A DNA stretch of 64,000 bases from Pardosa pseudoannulata (GCA_032207245.1 CM063501.1:84616865-84680864), one strand, 5' to 3'; counted from the first letter of the stretch, positions 12,116 to 23,224 are shown. The notes: generated by a model from the sequence alone, not told the origin. Made by a program: numbers and translations.

Positions 12116-12700
12116 TGTTACGGCCAAAGCCGGAAATTCTGCCAGTTCACTAATTGGCCGGCCAAATCGCGAAATAGCCAATATCTCCTCACAATGTCCG
12201 ATCTTTTTTTGATTTCGGTGTTTGGTCAATTTGGAACTGGCATGGGGCGATCTGCCAAAGTCAGAAGAAAAAGGTTATGAGCAAAGTTGGGGTGTTTATA
12301 TACCGTAATGCTAATGATAATCACATAGCTGCCACAGAGGAGTTTTCTGACGAATCCACAGCTTTTAGGAGCCTAGGATCGTTCTTCGGACCAAAGGCCA
12401 AAGAGGTACGGTAGCCCTAAATGGGCTGTAGTCTGAAGGGAGAAGATTTAGTGAGAAAGGATCTCACAGAAACAGAAACCTCCTAGTCTGTTTAATAAAA
12501 ATTTCCTCTCCCTTGACAAAACAAACAAACAATTATATAATCACACTGGTCAGGGAGTTCCGGGCGCTTCGGGAAGTGGCAGGACAAAGTCGCATATACG
12601 CTATTCATTTTTAGTATATTGGACATTGACTACATTCTCCGGCCAATGTGCCATTTGGGCGGCCAATACGGGAACTGGCCGAACTCCGGGCTTTGGCCGT

Positions 12701-12704
<4 letters not shown>
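12116..12704 (+). mobile_element. solo LTR, probably Gypsy-like
   Basis: Begins TGTTACGGCCAAAGCC and ends GGCTTTGGCCGTAACA, a perfect 16-nt terminal inverted repeat with TG...CA ends. It is flanked by TATA on both sides (12112-12115 and 12705-12708), a 4-bp target duplication, though the right flank merges with a (TA)n tract. A TATA-like TTTATATACC lies at ~12296 and AATAAA at ~12493, which orients U3-R-U5 on the plus strand. No internal retroelement sequence adjoins it, so it is a solo LTR. GGCCGG-type motifs recur near both ends. TGTTACG starts are common in arthropod Gypsy LTRs (from memory). Confidence 0.85.

Positions 12705-12784
<80 letters not shown>
12703..12784. repeat. (TA)n microsatellite, ~80 nt
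   Basis: An uninterrupted TA tract starting inside the target duplication of the solo LTR. It probably grew from the TATA target copy. Confidence 0.97.
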
Positions 12785-12786
<2 letters not shown>

Positions 12787-13198
12787 GAGACGACTTTTCG
12801 ACGGGTCGTTGGAGTTATGGCCGTTTCATGATGCCATTTCAACTAAAGACCTTTATTAAGATAACGTTGGATTACGGGTTCCCACCTTTATCATAGAGAT
12901 AAAACAAACTGAGGGGTCAGCCAACATGAAGTAATATGTACAAGACCATTAACAACTCGGTCAAGATCTGTGAGGAAAATATTTGCCTTCGACAGTGTGT
13001 ATCTCCTTTTTATTTGGAAATTTCCTAAGTTGTCCGGTAGCCATGTAGAGTTATAATTGGTCGGTCAAGCCCATTCTCCGAGGGCTTAGACTGTAGCCCC
13101 AGTGGTTTATTTAGGTTAGGGGTTAAAAGGGGAATGAGAAATGAAGAAGGAAATTTTAGCCTTTAAGTTTTGAAAACCCTTGAGAATTTTTCTTGCAA
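12785..13198. other. GC-richer unassigned block, possible LTR fragment
   Basis: On the minus strand it contains AATAAAGGTCTTTAGTTG (12840-12857) and a CTACAGTCTAAGCCC motif near 13085-13100, so it could be part of another LTR. No TG...CA ends or second copy support this. Left unassigned. Confidence 0.3.
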
Positions 13199-13264
13199 TA
13201 TAGATATATAGATATATATAGATATATATAGCTATAGATATAGATATAGATAGATAGATAGATA
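13199..13264. repeat. (GATA)n-type microsatellite
   Basis: Mixed ATAGATATAT and GATA units over ~65 nt. Confidence 0.95.
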
Positions 13265-13401
13265 GTACAATACATTGCATTACATGGTTATCCCATAATA
13301 AAATAGGTAACTAAAAAACAAGTGGATAGTATGGTAAAATGTAATAAAAGCAAGTGCCCCTTATTCGAAAACCTCTCTAATAAATGGTGCTGCAATTTTT
13401 T

Positions 13402-13921
13402 TAATGAAAGTGTTAAAAATATATGGACGGCCATATTTAAAATATTTATTTTAAAAACACCGTAGTTTTATTACAGCCACTTAAATAACATGTTACAATT
13501 AACTCTTCAAAACGTGACCGAGCTTAAATTTTAAAATGTCTCCTGAACAAATTTTAAGCGTTTCTCCTAAGATTATTTATACCTGAAGAGTAATATCTTT
13601 TCTTTCGTCAATTTTTTTTTCTACCTTATACTCACTCAGCCTTTTAAAGTAATTGTAAAAGTTTCTAGACATAAAAAAAGATTTTATAAAAATTAAACTA
13701 TTGTTCAGCATTGTGATATTTTTTTTTTCTCATTAAATTATATAAAATAAATAATAGGTTTCTAAGGAAAGACATTCTACGAGATATTTCAAAAGACTAA
13801 ATTAGCTAAAAAAAAGTTATTACTGTCGTTGCTTGTAAATAATTTGTACGATGGAACCAAAGAAAGATCTTAAGTGATGGGAATGAAAAATTGAAGGTGT
13901 AGAAAACGTGGGAAAGAAAGG
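13402..13921. repeat. direct duplication A, copy 2
   Basis: Copy of 11395-11945 about 2.0 kb downstream. It differs mostly by many one-to-six-base deletions, for example where copy 1 reads CTCCTGAGACAACAAATT this copy has CTCCTGAACAAATT. Substitutions are fewer. Confidence 0.95.
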
Positions 13922-14399
13922 GCTTCGTTGTATTTGGGATGCATACTCATAGGGAGACATGTTGCCCTACCTGTACTGAGATTACATAACTAAATTGACA
14001 TCTAAAATATAAGTAACGTAATAAAGTCAAGAGTCCGCATTTGAAAAATCTCTTTATAAAAATGGTTTTAAATGCCTTTTATAAACACAGAGTTCGCGTT
14101 TATGCTGATTTTTTATGCAAATTTGTAAAAAAATGAAACACAACTTAAGAAACAAAATTTCTTATTTTTTTTTCTGTATGTTTTAATTTTTTCTCAATTT
14201 TAGTCCCTGGAAATTTGGTTCAGGATCGTTCATCGTGAACACTGTAACATATTGTAGAAAATGCGTTTAGGGGTAACAATATTTTTTTTTTCCTTTTTAT
14301 GGAACATTTTTTATATTTGCAGCATTTAAGCATTATTCATTCTCCTTTTAGTAACGCGAATATTTTTCTTGTTTAAATACAGTGATACGAAACATCTTT

Positions 14400-14660
14400 A
14401 TCAGAAGTTCATCATAGGTGGATCTAGCAATACTCAGAGTTTCTAATTCGAGCGAAATCACCTTTCTCGCATATTTAAAATGTGAAATTCTAGCAAGCTT
14501 TCGTTAAGTTCTTCTTCCGCGTCGCTTCCACAATACTTAATTATGGTAAACGTGGCGCATTTATTCCCGATGCAAGCAGCACCAATTTGCTATTCGGTTG
14601 ATGACTAATGCGTTTTCAGAGGGAGGTGAATAGCAAATTTCCATTTTACATCTGCTTTGA
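14400..14660. repeat. dispersed repeat family D, copy 1
   Basis: The blocks AATTATGGTAAACGTGG, CATTTATTCCCGATGCA, AATTTGCTATTCGG and TGATGACTAATGCGTTTT reappear in the same order at ~16190-16455 and ~17690-17950. The copies are diverged. The family has no recognised ends and its class is unknown. Confidence 0.7.
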
Positions 14661-14935
14661 CGCAAGTTACCTGTTCCTTATTTCTATGCATGCAGCAATT
14701 GTTGACGATCATTTGCATATTATGCTCCGAGACCAACACCATTTTTTAATTCTCTTGTTTAGTCGAGAGGGTAGAGTTTGTTGTTTTACATCTGGATTTG
14801 AGTTTAGTTCCCCGTAATGACTAACACTTCTTTTTAAAAAACGAACAAATTCGTTTGACATTTATTTTAATGTATTTCTAGCTAAGTGTTTTTCACCCGA
14901 CACGTGTTGTGTTCGTGCGTGCATTCGTGTTTGAG

Positions 14936-15640
14936 AAAGAATGAATGAGTGAGTGAGTGAGTGAGTGAGTGAGGGGAGGGAGGGAGGGAGGGCAAGAGAG
15001 ATAGGGTGAGGGGAGAAGGAGTGAGGTGGAGGGAGAATGAGTGTAAGAAGGAGAGATGGAGTACAGAGGAGAGAGGGAGGGGGGAGAGAGGGAGGATGAG
15101 AGAGGGAGACAGAAGGTGAGGGGAGAAGGAGTGAGGTGGAGGGAGAATGAGTGCAAGAAGGAGAGATGGAGTACATAGGAGAGACTGAGGGAGGATGAGA
15201 GAGGGAGAAAGATGGTGATGGGAGAAGGAGTGAGGTGGAGGGAGAATGAGTGTAAGAAGGAGAGGGGGAGTACAGAGGAAAGAGGGAGGGGGTAGAGAGG
15301 GAGGATGAGAGAGGGAGAGAGAAGGTGAGGGGAGAAGGAGTGAGGTGGAGGGAGAATGAGTGTAAGAAGGAGAGGGGGAGTACAGAGGAGAGAGGGAGGA
15401 TGAGAGAGGGAGACAGAAGGTGAGGAGAGAAGGAGTGAGGTGGAGGGAGAATGAGTGTAAGAAGGAGAGAGGGAGTACAGAGGAGTGAGGGAGGGGGAGA
15501 GAGAGAAGAGAGAGTGGAAGGAAGAGTGATAATGAGTGGAAAGAAGGGAGTAAGGTCAAGAGGAAGAGTGAGGAGATGGGGAGGGCGTGGAAGTGTAAGG
15601 AGTGAGGGGGAAGGAGAATGAGAATGAGAGTGAGGAGAGA
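14936..15640. repeat. purine-rich minisatellite with higher-order units
   Basis: Starts as (GAGT)n and (GGGA)n, then becomes a GA-rich satellite built from ~95-130 bp units. Each unit contains AGGAGTGAGGTGGAGGGAG, AATGAGTGTAAGAAGGAGAG and GAGTACAGAGGAGAGAGGGAG-like blocks, with about five units of variable length. The apparent 278- and 225-codon minus-strand frames are Ser/Pro/Leu low-complexity translations of it. The tract is purine on one strand and could form triplex (H-DNA). Confidence 0.95.
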
Positions 15641-15699
15641 TTTTGCACAACCCCAATTTTTTAATATATTTTTGTGTAGAAGAATACGCTTTTTGCAAT

Positions 15700-16189
15700 A
15701 AAACTGTTTTATAGACTGTGATATTTTAAAGAAATTGAACTAATAAATACATTCCTTCACAAATATGCGTTTTTATTACTTTTCCTTTCTTTGACTTAAA
15801 GCCAACCATGGCAACCAAAGTTTGTTACCAAATATTCCTAATACATCACCGTATTTAGTGGTGAAGTGACATTATTTGCATCTTACTGCAAGTGAGAATA
15901 CAAATTTCTTAATCATTAATAAACACAGATTGTATATTGTATTCTTAAAAAAATATTTGCATGCATATGCCCACTTGCATATTAGGGATATTTATAACTT
16001 CCACACCCACTTCAATATTACAGATACTGCATTAAAAATTTTGTTGACGGATATTTTAAATACAGCATATTACGTCACATAATTAGAAAAGTAAAATATT
16101 GTTTTTCTCAGAGTTTTTTTAAAGTTGCCATTCTTTATGTATTAGAATTTTTCCTTTTACGGTCGCACTGTAATTGCTACTGAAACTCC
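15700..16189. other. AT-rich stretch, nothing recognised
   Basis: Contains a 68-codon frame with no motif. No repeat link noticed. Confidence 0.45.
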
Positions 16190-16455
16190 GCAATTCTTTC
16201 CTTTTCGAAAGTTTATTCTAATTAGATTTACGTATACATCTTGCATCCAATTTGCACCAAATTTGCTTTGTTTTCATTTGTTTTAAATTTCAAATGCTAG
16301 CGATGTTTATGATATCTTTTATTTCCGAATCCCTTCCCCATTACTCAATTATGATAAACGTGGAGCATTTATTCGCGATGCACGTGGCACACTATGAATT
16401 TGCAATTGGATAGATGACTAACGCGTTTTTAGACGTGAGGGGACAACTATAGCGA
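16190..16455. repeat. dispersed repeat family D, copy 2
   Basis: Shares AATTATGATAAACGTGGAG, CATTTATTCGCGATGCA, AATTTGCAATTGG and GATGACTAACGCGTTTTTAG with copy 1. Confidence 0.7.
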
Positions 16456-16743
16456 CTCCCGTTCTACACTTGATTAGATCACGTCACTTATTTCCTGCAA
16501 GTCATAAATAATTTATATTTTAAACAGTATTTTCATTTTTTTTTCATTTGTCTGAGGATAGTGATTTCTAATTGATAAGGAGATTTCAATTACTTTTACT
16601 GTTATTGAATATTCACACTTTTTTGATTATCAGAAATAATTCTGTGAATCGTTTATTTTTCAGTGTATTACTAGCTAAAATATCTTACTCACGGGTTTAC
16701 TGTGTGAAGGTATATTTTTTGTTGTAAACTATGTATTGTGTTC

Positions 16744-17268
16744 TTAACAAATTGTATACAGGACAAGTATTAGTACATTTTCTTACGACTGATACTTGAG
16801 CGCACGTACTAGTCACGTACAAGTGCGGATTAGTGTAAAAAACATGGTTTGTTTGTGGGCACAAAAAATAGTATATACAAGAAAACGAAGCCGAATGTCC
16901 TTGTCTACTACATAGATTCTGGAAAAATTTATACAAATAAAAACTAGTTTTTACATCAGTAGATGCGAAACCAGAGAGCGGAAAAAATTAAAACTATATA
17001 CTACTATTTGTATTTTATTTTTCATATTTACGATACTATTATAAATTTATCAACTAAAAATGTTTGTTTACAAAAATCTTATAGTTGTTATTTATATATT
17101 TCTATTTATATATTTGTTCATATATTTCAATATAAAATACGGTAAGTTGGTTAAAAAATTAAATAATTTTCTATCTATTGAGATTTAACTGAATAACTAA
17201 ATTTTCGCGCAAAACGCCCACTCCCGGTACAATTTCGCTGCGAAATGTACCCGCAGACAATGTGTTAA
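16744..17268. mobile_element. TTAA element, family C
   Basis: Left end TTAACAAATTGTATACAGG; right end on the minus strand TTAACACATTGTCTGCGGG. TTAA is present at both boundaries. The right end has a 26-nt inverted repeat at 17226-17251 (arms GGTACAATTTCG and CGAAATGTACC), and the left end has imperfect palindromes around TACTAG (16767-16830). Related copies lie at 35688-36186, 60965-61478 and 62296-62758. No transposase remnant is visible. The TTAA ends and layout place it with the other piggyBac-like elements. Confidence 0.75.
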
Positions 17269-17689
17269 CACATATACATAGCTGCATATGCTATTATTTT
17301 ATGCAAATATACTACTTCTACTTGCACTTTACTGATATGGAGAATAGAGCTATTTCACGCAACATTACGAACTACTCTAATGCCCTTCCCATTCATTTTC
17401 ATATTTAAGATAGCCAATAGGCAACCAATATATTACTCTTGATTTTACAGCAAAAGTCAGAATTGTCATGAGCTGGGATAAACCAAGCTGCGGGAAGTTG
17501 CCTTATGTATTCAAAGAAATTTCTTGAAAATACATTTTTGTAGGGATGCTTTGTTACAAAGTTATTACTGCAAATATTAGAAAGATCACCAATTAACATT
17601 TTCTTTCTTAGGGTATAAATTTTAGATTTATATGGTTATACAAATTACACATTTAACTTTTACTTTCGTGATGTATCGTTGAATAGAAA

Positions 17690-17950
17690 TGCCGTGATAT
17701 GAAGTTTATCTTAATCAAAAGTTTATCATAAAAGAATTTACCGATGCATCTTGATTCAATTTGGAGGAAATATTTCTCCTCGTTTATTTAAATGTCAAAT
17801 GGCATAGAGGATTTCAGAAGTTTTTCTTTCCTACTTTCCTCAAATTTTGATTATGCTAAATGTAGTTCATTTTTCTCCATTCAAGATGAACTATAACTAA
17901 TATGCAATTGCGTTGATGGCTAATAAGTTTTAATAGTAAGGGAGTCCATT
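17690..17950. repeat. dispersed repeat family D, copy 3
   Basis: Shares GATTATGCTAAATGTAG, ATTTTTCTCCATTCAAGATG, AATATGCAATTGCG and TTGATGGCTAATAAGTTTT with the other two copies; the most diverged of the three. Confidence 0.6.
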
Positions 17951-18205
17951 AAACGACCTATTTCTGATACTGATGTTGCCAGTCGCCGAATTAAAACGAT
18001 TTGACCTCTATGGAAGACTGATAATTCAGTTGCATTTCCCATTATGTTGCTAATTGTGCTATGTTTGGAAAGACAGCTCATAGCCGTTTAATATTCTCTA
18101 ACCTCAACTGCTCAAGTGCAGTCGTTTTGTTCCTGGTCGAAGTCATAATTATAAATTTAGTTTGGTCGTAATGTAATGAAATTTTGGTGTCCATAAAATT
18201 ATTAC

Positions 18206-18782
18206 TTAAACCCTTCCGGTAAAATGACGAGTCTAGCTCGTCATTAGTTTTTCATTCCATACCGCACAATGACGAGCTACACTCGTCATCCGATTAAAGT
18301 TACTGTTAAATATGGTAATTAATTTAGTTTAAAATTTCTAGTGTACTGAACTTGGCAACACTTTTATCACTTATGAAAATCACAAGTCACTATTGCATAT
18401 TGTTTACTTTGAATTTCTTGGTACAGGTCATTGCCAAATTAATGAGTCAGAATAAAAGAAAACCTACTAAGAAATGCCGTGTGTGTTACAAGAATCAAAT
18501 TAAAAGTGAGACTACTTGGCGGTGTAAACAATTAAGAATTCCTTTGCACTTTGTTTTGAAAAGTATCACTAACTTGAAGACTATTATCTGTATACTTTAT
18601 TAATGTTTTGCTTTGATATTTTCTTAATTTTACTGTTTCTGATATTATTTAACACTGTGTAAAAAGTGGATTTTAATTAAGAATATGTAAGAATTGTAAA
18701 ATGAAACAAGTTTTTTAAATAAAAATTAAATGGTTATTTCATGCACAGTTTTTCATTATTAAATCATACCGGAAGGGGTTAA
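18206..18782 (+). mobile_element. piggyBac-like element with transposase C-terminal remnant
   Basis: Starts TTAAACCCTTCCGGTA and ends, on the minus strand, TTAACCCCTTCCGGTA: a 16-nt inverted repeat with one mismatch including the TTAA target. The palindrome TGACGAGTCTAGCTCGTCA lies 19 nt in (18225-18243), and a second with arms ATGACGAG/CTCGTCAT at 18269-18289. The 3' half encodes the Cys-rich C-terminus of the transposase. The middle of the gene has been lost, leaving 577 bp. Confidence 0.9.
18442..18572 (+). pseudogene. piggyBac transposase, C-terminal cysteine-rich domain, frameshifted
   Basis: From the ATG at 18442 the frame reads MSQNKRKPTKKCRVCYKNQI, then ETTWRCKQLRIPLH. This is the CxxC...C..C pattern of the Cys-rich domain that ends piggyBac transposases and binds the element ends. 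The second zinc-ligand pair is damaged (a Leu replaces the expected Cys). A shift of frame then gives CFEKYH and a TAA at 18570-18572, the expected family C-terminus. The open frame runs on to 18603 only because of that shift. The DDE catalytic domain is absent. It lies inside an element with matching ends, which supports the call. Confidence 0.85.
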
Positions 18783-19124
18783 GATTAACTTGTGTTATTT
18801 TTTCTAGAATTTTTTCTGAATATTCTAAATAATTTTAAAAATTACTACGTGATTTTTCATTTGTTTTGATAGTTTTGAGCCTTTTGATTTTTTTTCTATT
18901 TCCGTGATATTCACATATTACTAATAAAGTGTCCGCCCGGTCTTGTTCACTGAATTAAAAACCTTTTTATTGCAAATAACTGATAATTAAAAAAATATTA
19001 AAGTCTGTTAAAGCAGCTATGATGAAGGAATAAAATATTAAGGTAAACGGAACAAGCGGGAAATATAATTTACAATTAATTTTTGTTCATTGCTTCTTTC
19101 TGAATCATTCAGTATCCATTTCAG

Positions 19125-19600
19125 ATTTTGAGTGTTCAATAAATCAATGAACCATTCCTTGGGGATTTATCGCAGCTTAAAGTCAGTTCTGGTGTCAAAA
19201 TGCATTATTCGAGGTGATGAAAATTCCCCACAAATCAATCTACTCTTCGGTTGTGGTGTGTAATAACCTATCAGGTTCCTGGACTTATGCTAGTAGATTG
19301 CATTCTATTGATCGATCAGTACATCAATTATGCATAACAATGGACTTGTAATATTATAATTTTTGAACTATAAAATTAAGTATAAAAATCTTTGATCTAC
19401 GATCGAACTCAATGAGATTATTAGAGAAAGAAATTGAAGAGCATTTTGTAATATCTCAGTACTTCATAAGCAGGACGTTAAATATGTTTAAACCTAGTAC
19501 TTAAGATTTTTGGTCCAGAGAAAGTGTACTAACCTACAGAAATAATTAAATTCTATCTGTATTTGTCCGTTTAATCACTTTTATTGGCATCTTATACGAA
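19125..19600. repeat. dispersed repeat family R, copy 1
   Basis: Conserved blocks are GTGTCAAAATGCATTATTCG, AATCAATCTACTC, GTGTGTAATAACCTATCA, TTCTATTGATCGATCAGTAC and AGGACGTTAAATA. Other copies are at 20500-21000, 23225-23375 and 23405-23915, all in the same orientation. No termini or coding capacity recognised. Confidence 0.8.
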
Positions 19601-20060
19601 ATGGATTTGATTGTACACAGTATTACTTATAGAATCGAATATAAAATTTTGAAATTATGAAATGCAGGAAGAAAACAAACCGTAATTTATTATTCTCTCA
19701 TTTACTATGTTTAAAAACTTAAAAATAGCGTCAAATAAGTATATTTATTTAAATTGCTGATGATTTATGCACTTTGTTGTTGAAATTATAAGTACAAAAA
19801 TGAAAATTAAAAGAAAAGAATTATGCTCATTAATTTTTTTTAATATTTATAAAATTTAATAATTATCAATACCACTTATATTTATCAATAACAACAATAC
19901 ATACCCTTGATTTTATTTGAGATATAAACTTAAACAAATATGAGATAAATATTCTTTTCCAAAGTTTGTATCGAAATCTATATAATTCTTTAATCAATAA
20001 TAGAATAAAACGTTTTCAGTAGAATCCAGGTAAAGGTAAAATGTAAAAAACTATTACAAA

Positions 20061-20389
20061 TTAACACCTTAACGTACACGCTCGAGTTAACTTGAGCTCT
20101 AAACTGGTCAAACTGTGCACACTCGAGATAATTCAAGCGGCTTTGTACTTTATGTTCCTATAATTTTTTACATTTGAATTCAATCGAGAATTGAAAATAA
20201 GGTGAAAGGAAAAAAGCAATCGTTTTATTGATATTTATCATTTACATAGGATTGTAAGCCATAACACTTACTTATTCAAGTATAAAATATATTTTTTTCT
20301 AAATTCAACGTTCTAAATTGTGTGATTTTTGCATTAAAAAATTGTTTTTTTGGCCGGTTTAAAAAAAAAACTGTGCATTAAGGGGTTAA
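20061..20389 (+). mobile_element. TTAA miniature element, family G
   Basis: Left end TTAACACCTTAACGTACACG; right end on the minus strand TTAACCCCTTAATGCACAG. The palindrome GCTCGAGTTAACTTGAGC starts 19 nt in (20080-20097), with a weaker second (CACTCGAG...TTCAAG) about 35 nt further. There is no coding remnant. The inverted relative at 37468-37888 shares ends and the interior GATTGTAAGCCATAACACTT-like block. Mobilised in trans by a piggyBac-type enzyme, by inference from TTAA. Confidence 0.85.
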
Positions 20390-20499
20390 AGAAAATATGT
20401 GCTAAGTAGGAATAAAACAAGAACCTTACCCAAAGTGATTACGTGGGGAAATTTCTTTCACAATTGCTATCCAATGCCTTATTTTGAGGCATTCATCTA

Positions 20500-21000
20500 A
20501 AATTCTCAATTGGATTTTACTGTTCCGTAAATCAATAGATTGCCCCTTAGAGGCTCATATCACCTTATAGACAGTTCTCGTGTCAAAATGCATTATTCGA
20601 GGTCATGCAGCTCCCTAACAATCAATCTGCTCTTAAATTCTGGTGTGTAATAACCTATCATGTTCCTGGACATGTGTTAGTAGATTGCGTTCTATTGATC
20701 GATCAGTACTTAAATTATGTATTCTCACGATGGGTGTGTGTTATTAGTTCTGAACCATAAAAATAAAACGTTCATTCCTTCATCTGACATTGGAATCAAC
20801 AAGATTAGAGCCAATGAAATTTAAATGGATTTTGTAATAACCTAGTCCTGCAAAAGTTAAATGATGACGTTAAATATTTTTGACGGATTCGGAAGGAATT
20901 ATAATTTTGTCGTATAGACAGTGTACTAGAATGACGGTATAGTGAAATGTATCTATATGTATCTGCTTATTAACTTTATTTTTTTGGATACGAATAAAAA
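20500..21000. repeat. dispersed repeat family R, copy 2
   Basis: Same block order as copy 1, with GTGTCAAAATGCATTATTCG and TTCTATTGATCGATCAGTAC both intact. Separated from copy 1 by the TTAA element at 20061-20389. Confidence 0.8.
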
Positions 21001-21174
21001 CTACTTACACGTTTTCAGTAAAATGAAAAAAATTCCAGAAAAATTTCTTGTATAATGAAATGTAGCAATTAAACAGAAACATAGCACATTCCTATTCTAA
21101 AATGTTTTAAAAAAAGCTTCATGTAATAATGTTAATTTTACGTATAGAAAACCTATGGGGTTTACGTCTCCTAC

Positions 21175-21175
<1 letters not shown>

Positions 21176-21260
<85 letters not shown>
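21176..21260. repeat. (TA)n microsatellite
   Basis: A TA tract of ~70 nt plus a short interrupted extension. Confidence 0.97.
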
Positions 21261-21696
21261 AACATTATACTAAAAAAATGAGTAAGTTAAATGGATGAAT
21301 GATAAATATATATTTATTTCTTTAACAGTTGTTATACACTTTAGTCATAATGTATATATAGTTCTTCAATTTTTTATGTGAGATATTTAAAAAATTATTC
21401 TAATTATAAGAAAATTTCGAAACACTGTAAATATTATTAACATATTAAAATAGAGTTAAACTGCAAACAAATTCTAAATTTAAGAAAAATAATCATTAAA
21501 ATGAACAAACATGATTTTTTAGATTTACATATGAAGTATGATTATAATTCTAAGAAAATATGTCAGTCTTGAAGAATTTTTTGTAAACTCCTCATTTTTA
21601 AGAATTCAATATACTATTATATATTACATACACAAAATTTTATCAAAACCAGCCCAGCCGTTTAAGAGAAGTTCTATTAAAAACACATGGGAATTT
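21261..21696. other. AT-rich stretch ending in a Helitron-like 5' end
   Basis: Positions ~21635-21696 (AAAATTTTATCAAAACCAGC...CCGTTTAAGAGAAGTTCT) match, on the minus strand, the first ~70 nt of Helitron family H2 at 60312. Only this terminal piece is recognisable. Confidence 0.5.
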
Positions 21697-21742
21697 ATGT
21701 ATATATATATATATATTTGTGTATATATTTGTGTATATATAT

Positions 21743-21829
<87 letters not shown>
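21697..21829. repeat. compound (TA)n/(TG)n microsatellite
   Basis: TA, TTTGTG and TG units followed by ~70 nt of TA. Frames of 63-97 codons across it are simple-repeat translations. Confidence 0.97.
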
Positions 21830-21831
<2 letters not shown>

Positions 21832-21953
21832 CACCTCATTCGGTCAAATTAACATGGCTATTTTATAGAATAGCAAAGTAGTATTACACCGCAAAACATA
21901 AATCTTACTGTGAAAAAATGAAAAAAAAAATAATTTACTATTTTAACATTGAC

Positions 21954-21976
21954 ACACACACACACGCACACGCACA
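21954..21976. repeat. (CA)n microsatellite
   Basis: Short CA tract with two CG interruptions. Confidence 0.9.
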
Positions 21977-22247
21977 GTTTAAGCATTCTACACATATGAA
22001 TACAAAATTAGGATGAATGGATAGATGGTCAATAGGTATTTGAGTCTATTTACAGATTTTATATACGTAAGTTTTAAAAAACAATAATAATATAATACAT
22101 ATATTTCTGTAATTGTTTATATAAGGGTATTTGAAAAAAAATCCAATTATAGACACTTTTCATTCAAAATGTACTTACATTGATGAGCAGTTTTAAAATT
22201 GAAGAAAAATAATCCCTAAAATGAATGAAATACGATTTTAAACGATT

Positions 22248-22426
22248 GCCGGCCGAACGCTGGCCGATTGGTTAGGGCGCTGATCGTCGGTACCGGAGTT
22301 CGTGGGTTCGAATCCCACTATGGCATGGATGTTCGTAGCCGTTCGGAATCGGCTTTAAGCAGTAGGTCCCGGTCTCATTAGCCCTCGTGTTCCAAACAGT
22401 AGACCGTAGCGCTCCAAACCAAACCA
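22248..22426 (+). mobile_element. tRNA-derived SINE, best-preserved copy
   Basis: Flanked by a perfect 11-bp target duplication, TTTAAACGATT (22237-22247 and 22427-22437). The head is tRNA-like: A box TGGCCGATTGGTTAGGGCGC (22261-22280) and B box GGTTCGAATCC (22305-22315) inside a perfect T-arm (GTGGG/CCCAC). The unrelated body reads CATGGATGTTCGTAGCCG and then GTCCCGGTCTCATTAGCCC, and the tail ends in CCAAACCAAACC. Pol III would transcribe such an element from the internal boxes, and retroposition would use a LINE enzyme in trans. No polyA tail is seen. Other copies are at 833, 10360, 27308, 40262, 44622, 45200, 48965, 49157, 59884 and 63655. Confidence 0.95.
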
Positions 22427-22427
22427 T

Positions 22428-23217
22428 TTAAACGATTTCCTGACTATCCCAAGTTATCTCGGGTTCGTAGAGTAGTTAATTATTATCCCGAGAAAACTCG
22501 GGCAAAGCGGAATTTGTCAGTACAATTTGTTTTTATCACGGTTTTACTTGGCCTGGAAATGAAAGGAAATATTCAGCTGTCATTGCAGTTTGAGAAGTTT
22601 GTTGGTTTCACGTTTTTTTTTTTTTTTTTTTGGCGGAATTGGTCACGTGTTTTAAGCTGACTGAAAAAACTAATTTCAGAAAATCATCGTGATGAGTTTG
22701 CTGCCACATCAGGGTGTCCCAGGATTAGAATTTTACTAATCAGATTAACCTCAAGGTATTTTCCAGATCTTATTACTGCTACTGAAAAACAAATCAAATC
22801 CAATGAGACAGTGTACTCTACCCTCCCGTAAAACAGATTCCAGAAGTAAGCCAGTAAGAAAAAAGACCGATACCAGTATAGAGAATGTCAGTATAGTCAC
22901 TTTGTGTTGCTACTTATTGTTTCAAAAACTATCATACAAAGACTAATATTTTCCATTTGCCAGAGATTATTCGGGGTAGTAAACTAATATTTAAACTAAA
23001 TCGTTTTACGCCTGTAAAAAGTGAAAAATCCAACTTAAAACCTACATATTTTCTTTTGTTTCATTTCCTTGTATTTAATAACAAAATAAAAAATGACATG
23101 ATTTCTCTGCAAATTTTTTCCAAAAATATTTGTGAGGGAAGCCGTTTAAGTAAAAATGAACTGGTATTTTTTCTAGGAATTTTTATTAAGTGCACTGTGG
23201 TTGAATATCAATTTTAA
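22428..23217 (+). mobile_element. piggyBac-like element, left end and coding remnant
   Basis: Starts TTAAACGATTTCCTGAC. The palindromes CCCAAGTTATCTCGGG (22448-22463, 20 nt in) and CCCGAGAAAACTCGGG (22487-22502) follow, the same layout as 6716 and 18206. A transposase-like frame sits 500 bp in. I could not find a right end, so the stop coordinate is the end of that frame. The SINE at 22248 landed on the left boundary later: its target copy overlaps this TTAA. Confidence 0.65.
22957..23217 (+). pseudogene. possible piggyBac transposase fragment
   Basis: An 86-codon frame. Its last part, NICEGSRLSKNELVFFLGIF then IKCTVVEYQF, resembles the 'E...F.GI.I..G......YW' segment at the start of the piggyBac DDE domain, where a helix follows a string such as NxYA and Glu precedes the conserved FxGI. 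It lies in the expected order after the palindromes of a TTAA element. No catalytic Asp is reached. The upstream region 22520-22950 may hold decayed N-terminal coding sequence but is not readable. The homology is suggestive only. Confidence 0.5.
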
Positions 23218-23224
23218 ATTTTTA

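Noticed and set aside
12785..13100. Second LTR next to the solo LTR
   Set aside because: An AATAAA on the minus strand and GC-richer sequence suggest it, but no TG...CA termini, TATA box at suitable distance or second copy could be found.
14862..15698. Minus-strand frames of 278 and 225 codons rich in Ser, Pro, Leu
   Set aside because: They are translations of a polypurine satellite; several frames are open at once and composition follows the repeat unit.
22251..22322. Possible functional tRNA gene
   Set aside because: A and B boxes and a T-arm are present, but the sequence continues into a shared non-tRNA body and tail, is flanked by a target duplication and recurs about ten times; it is a SINE.
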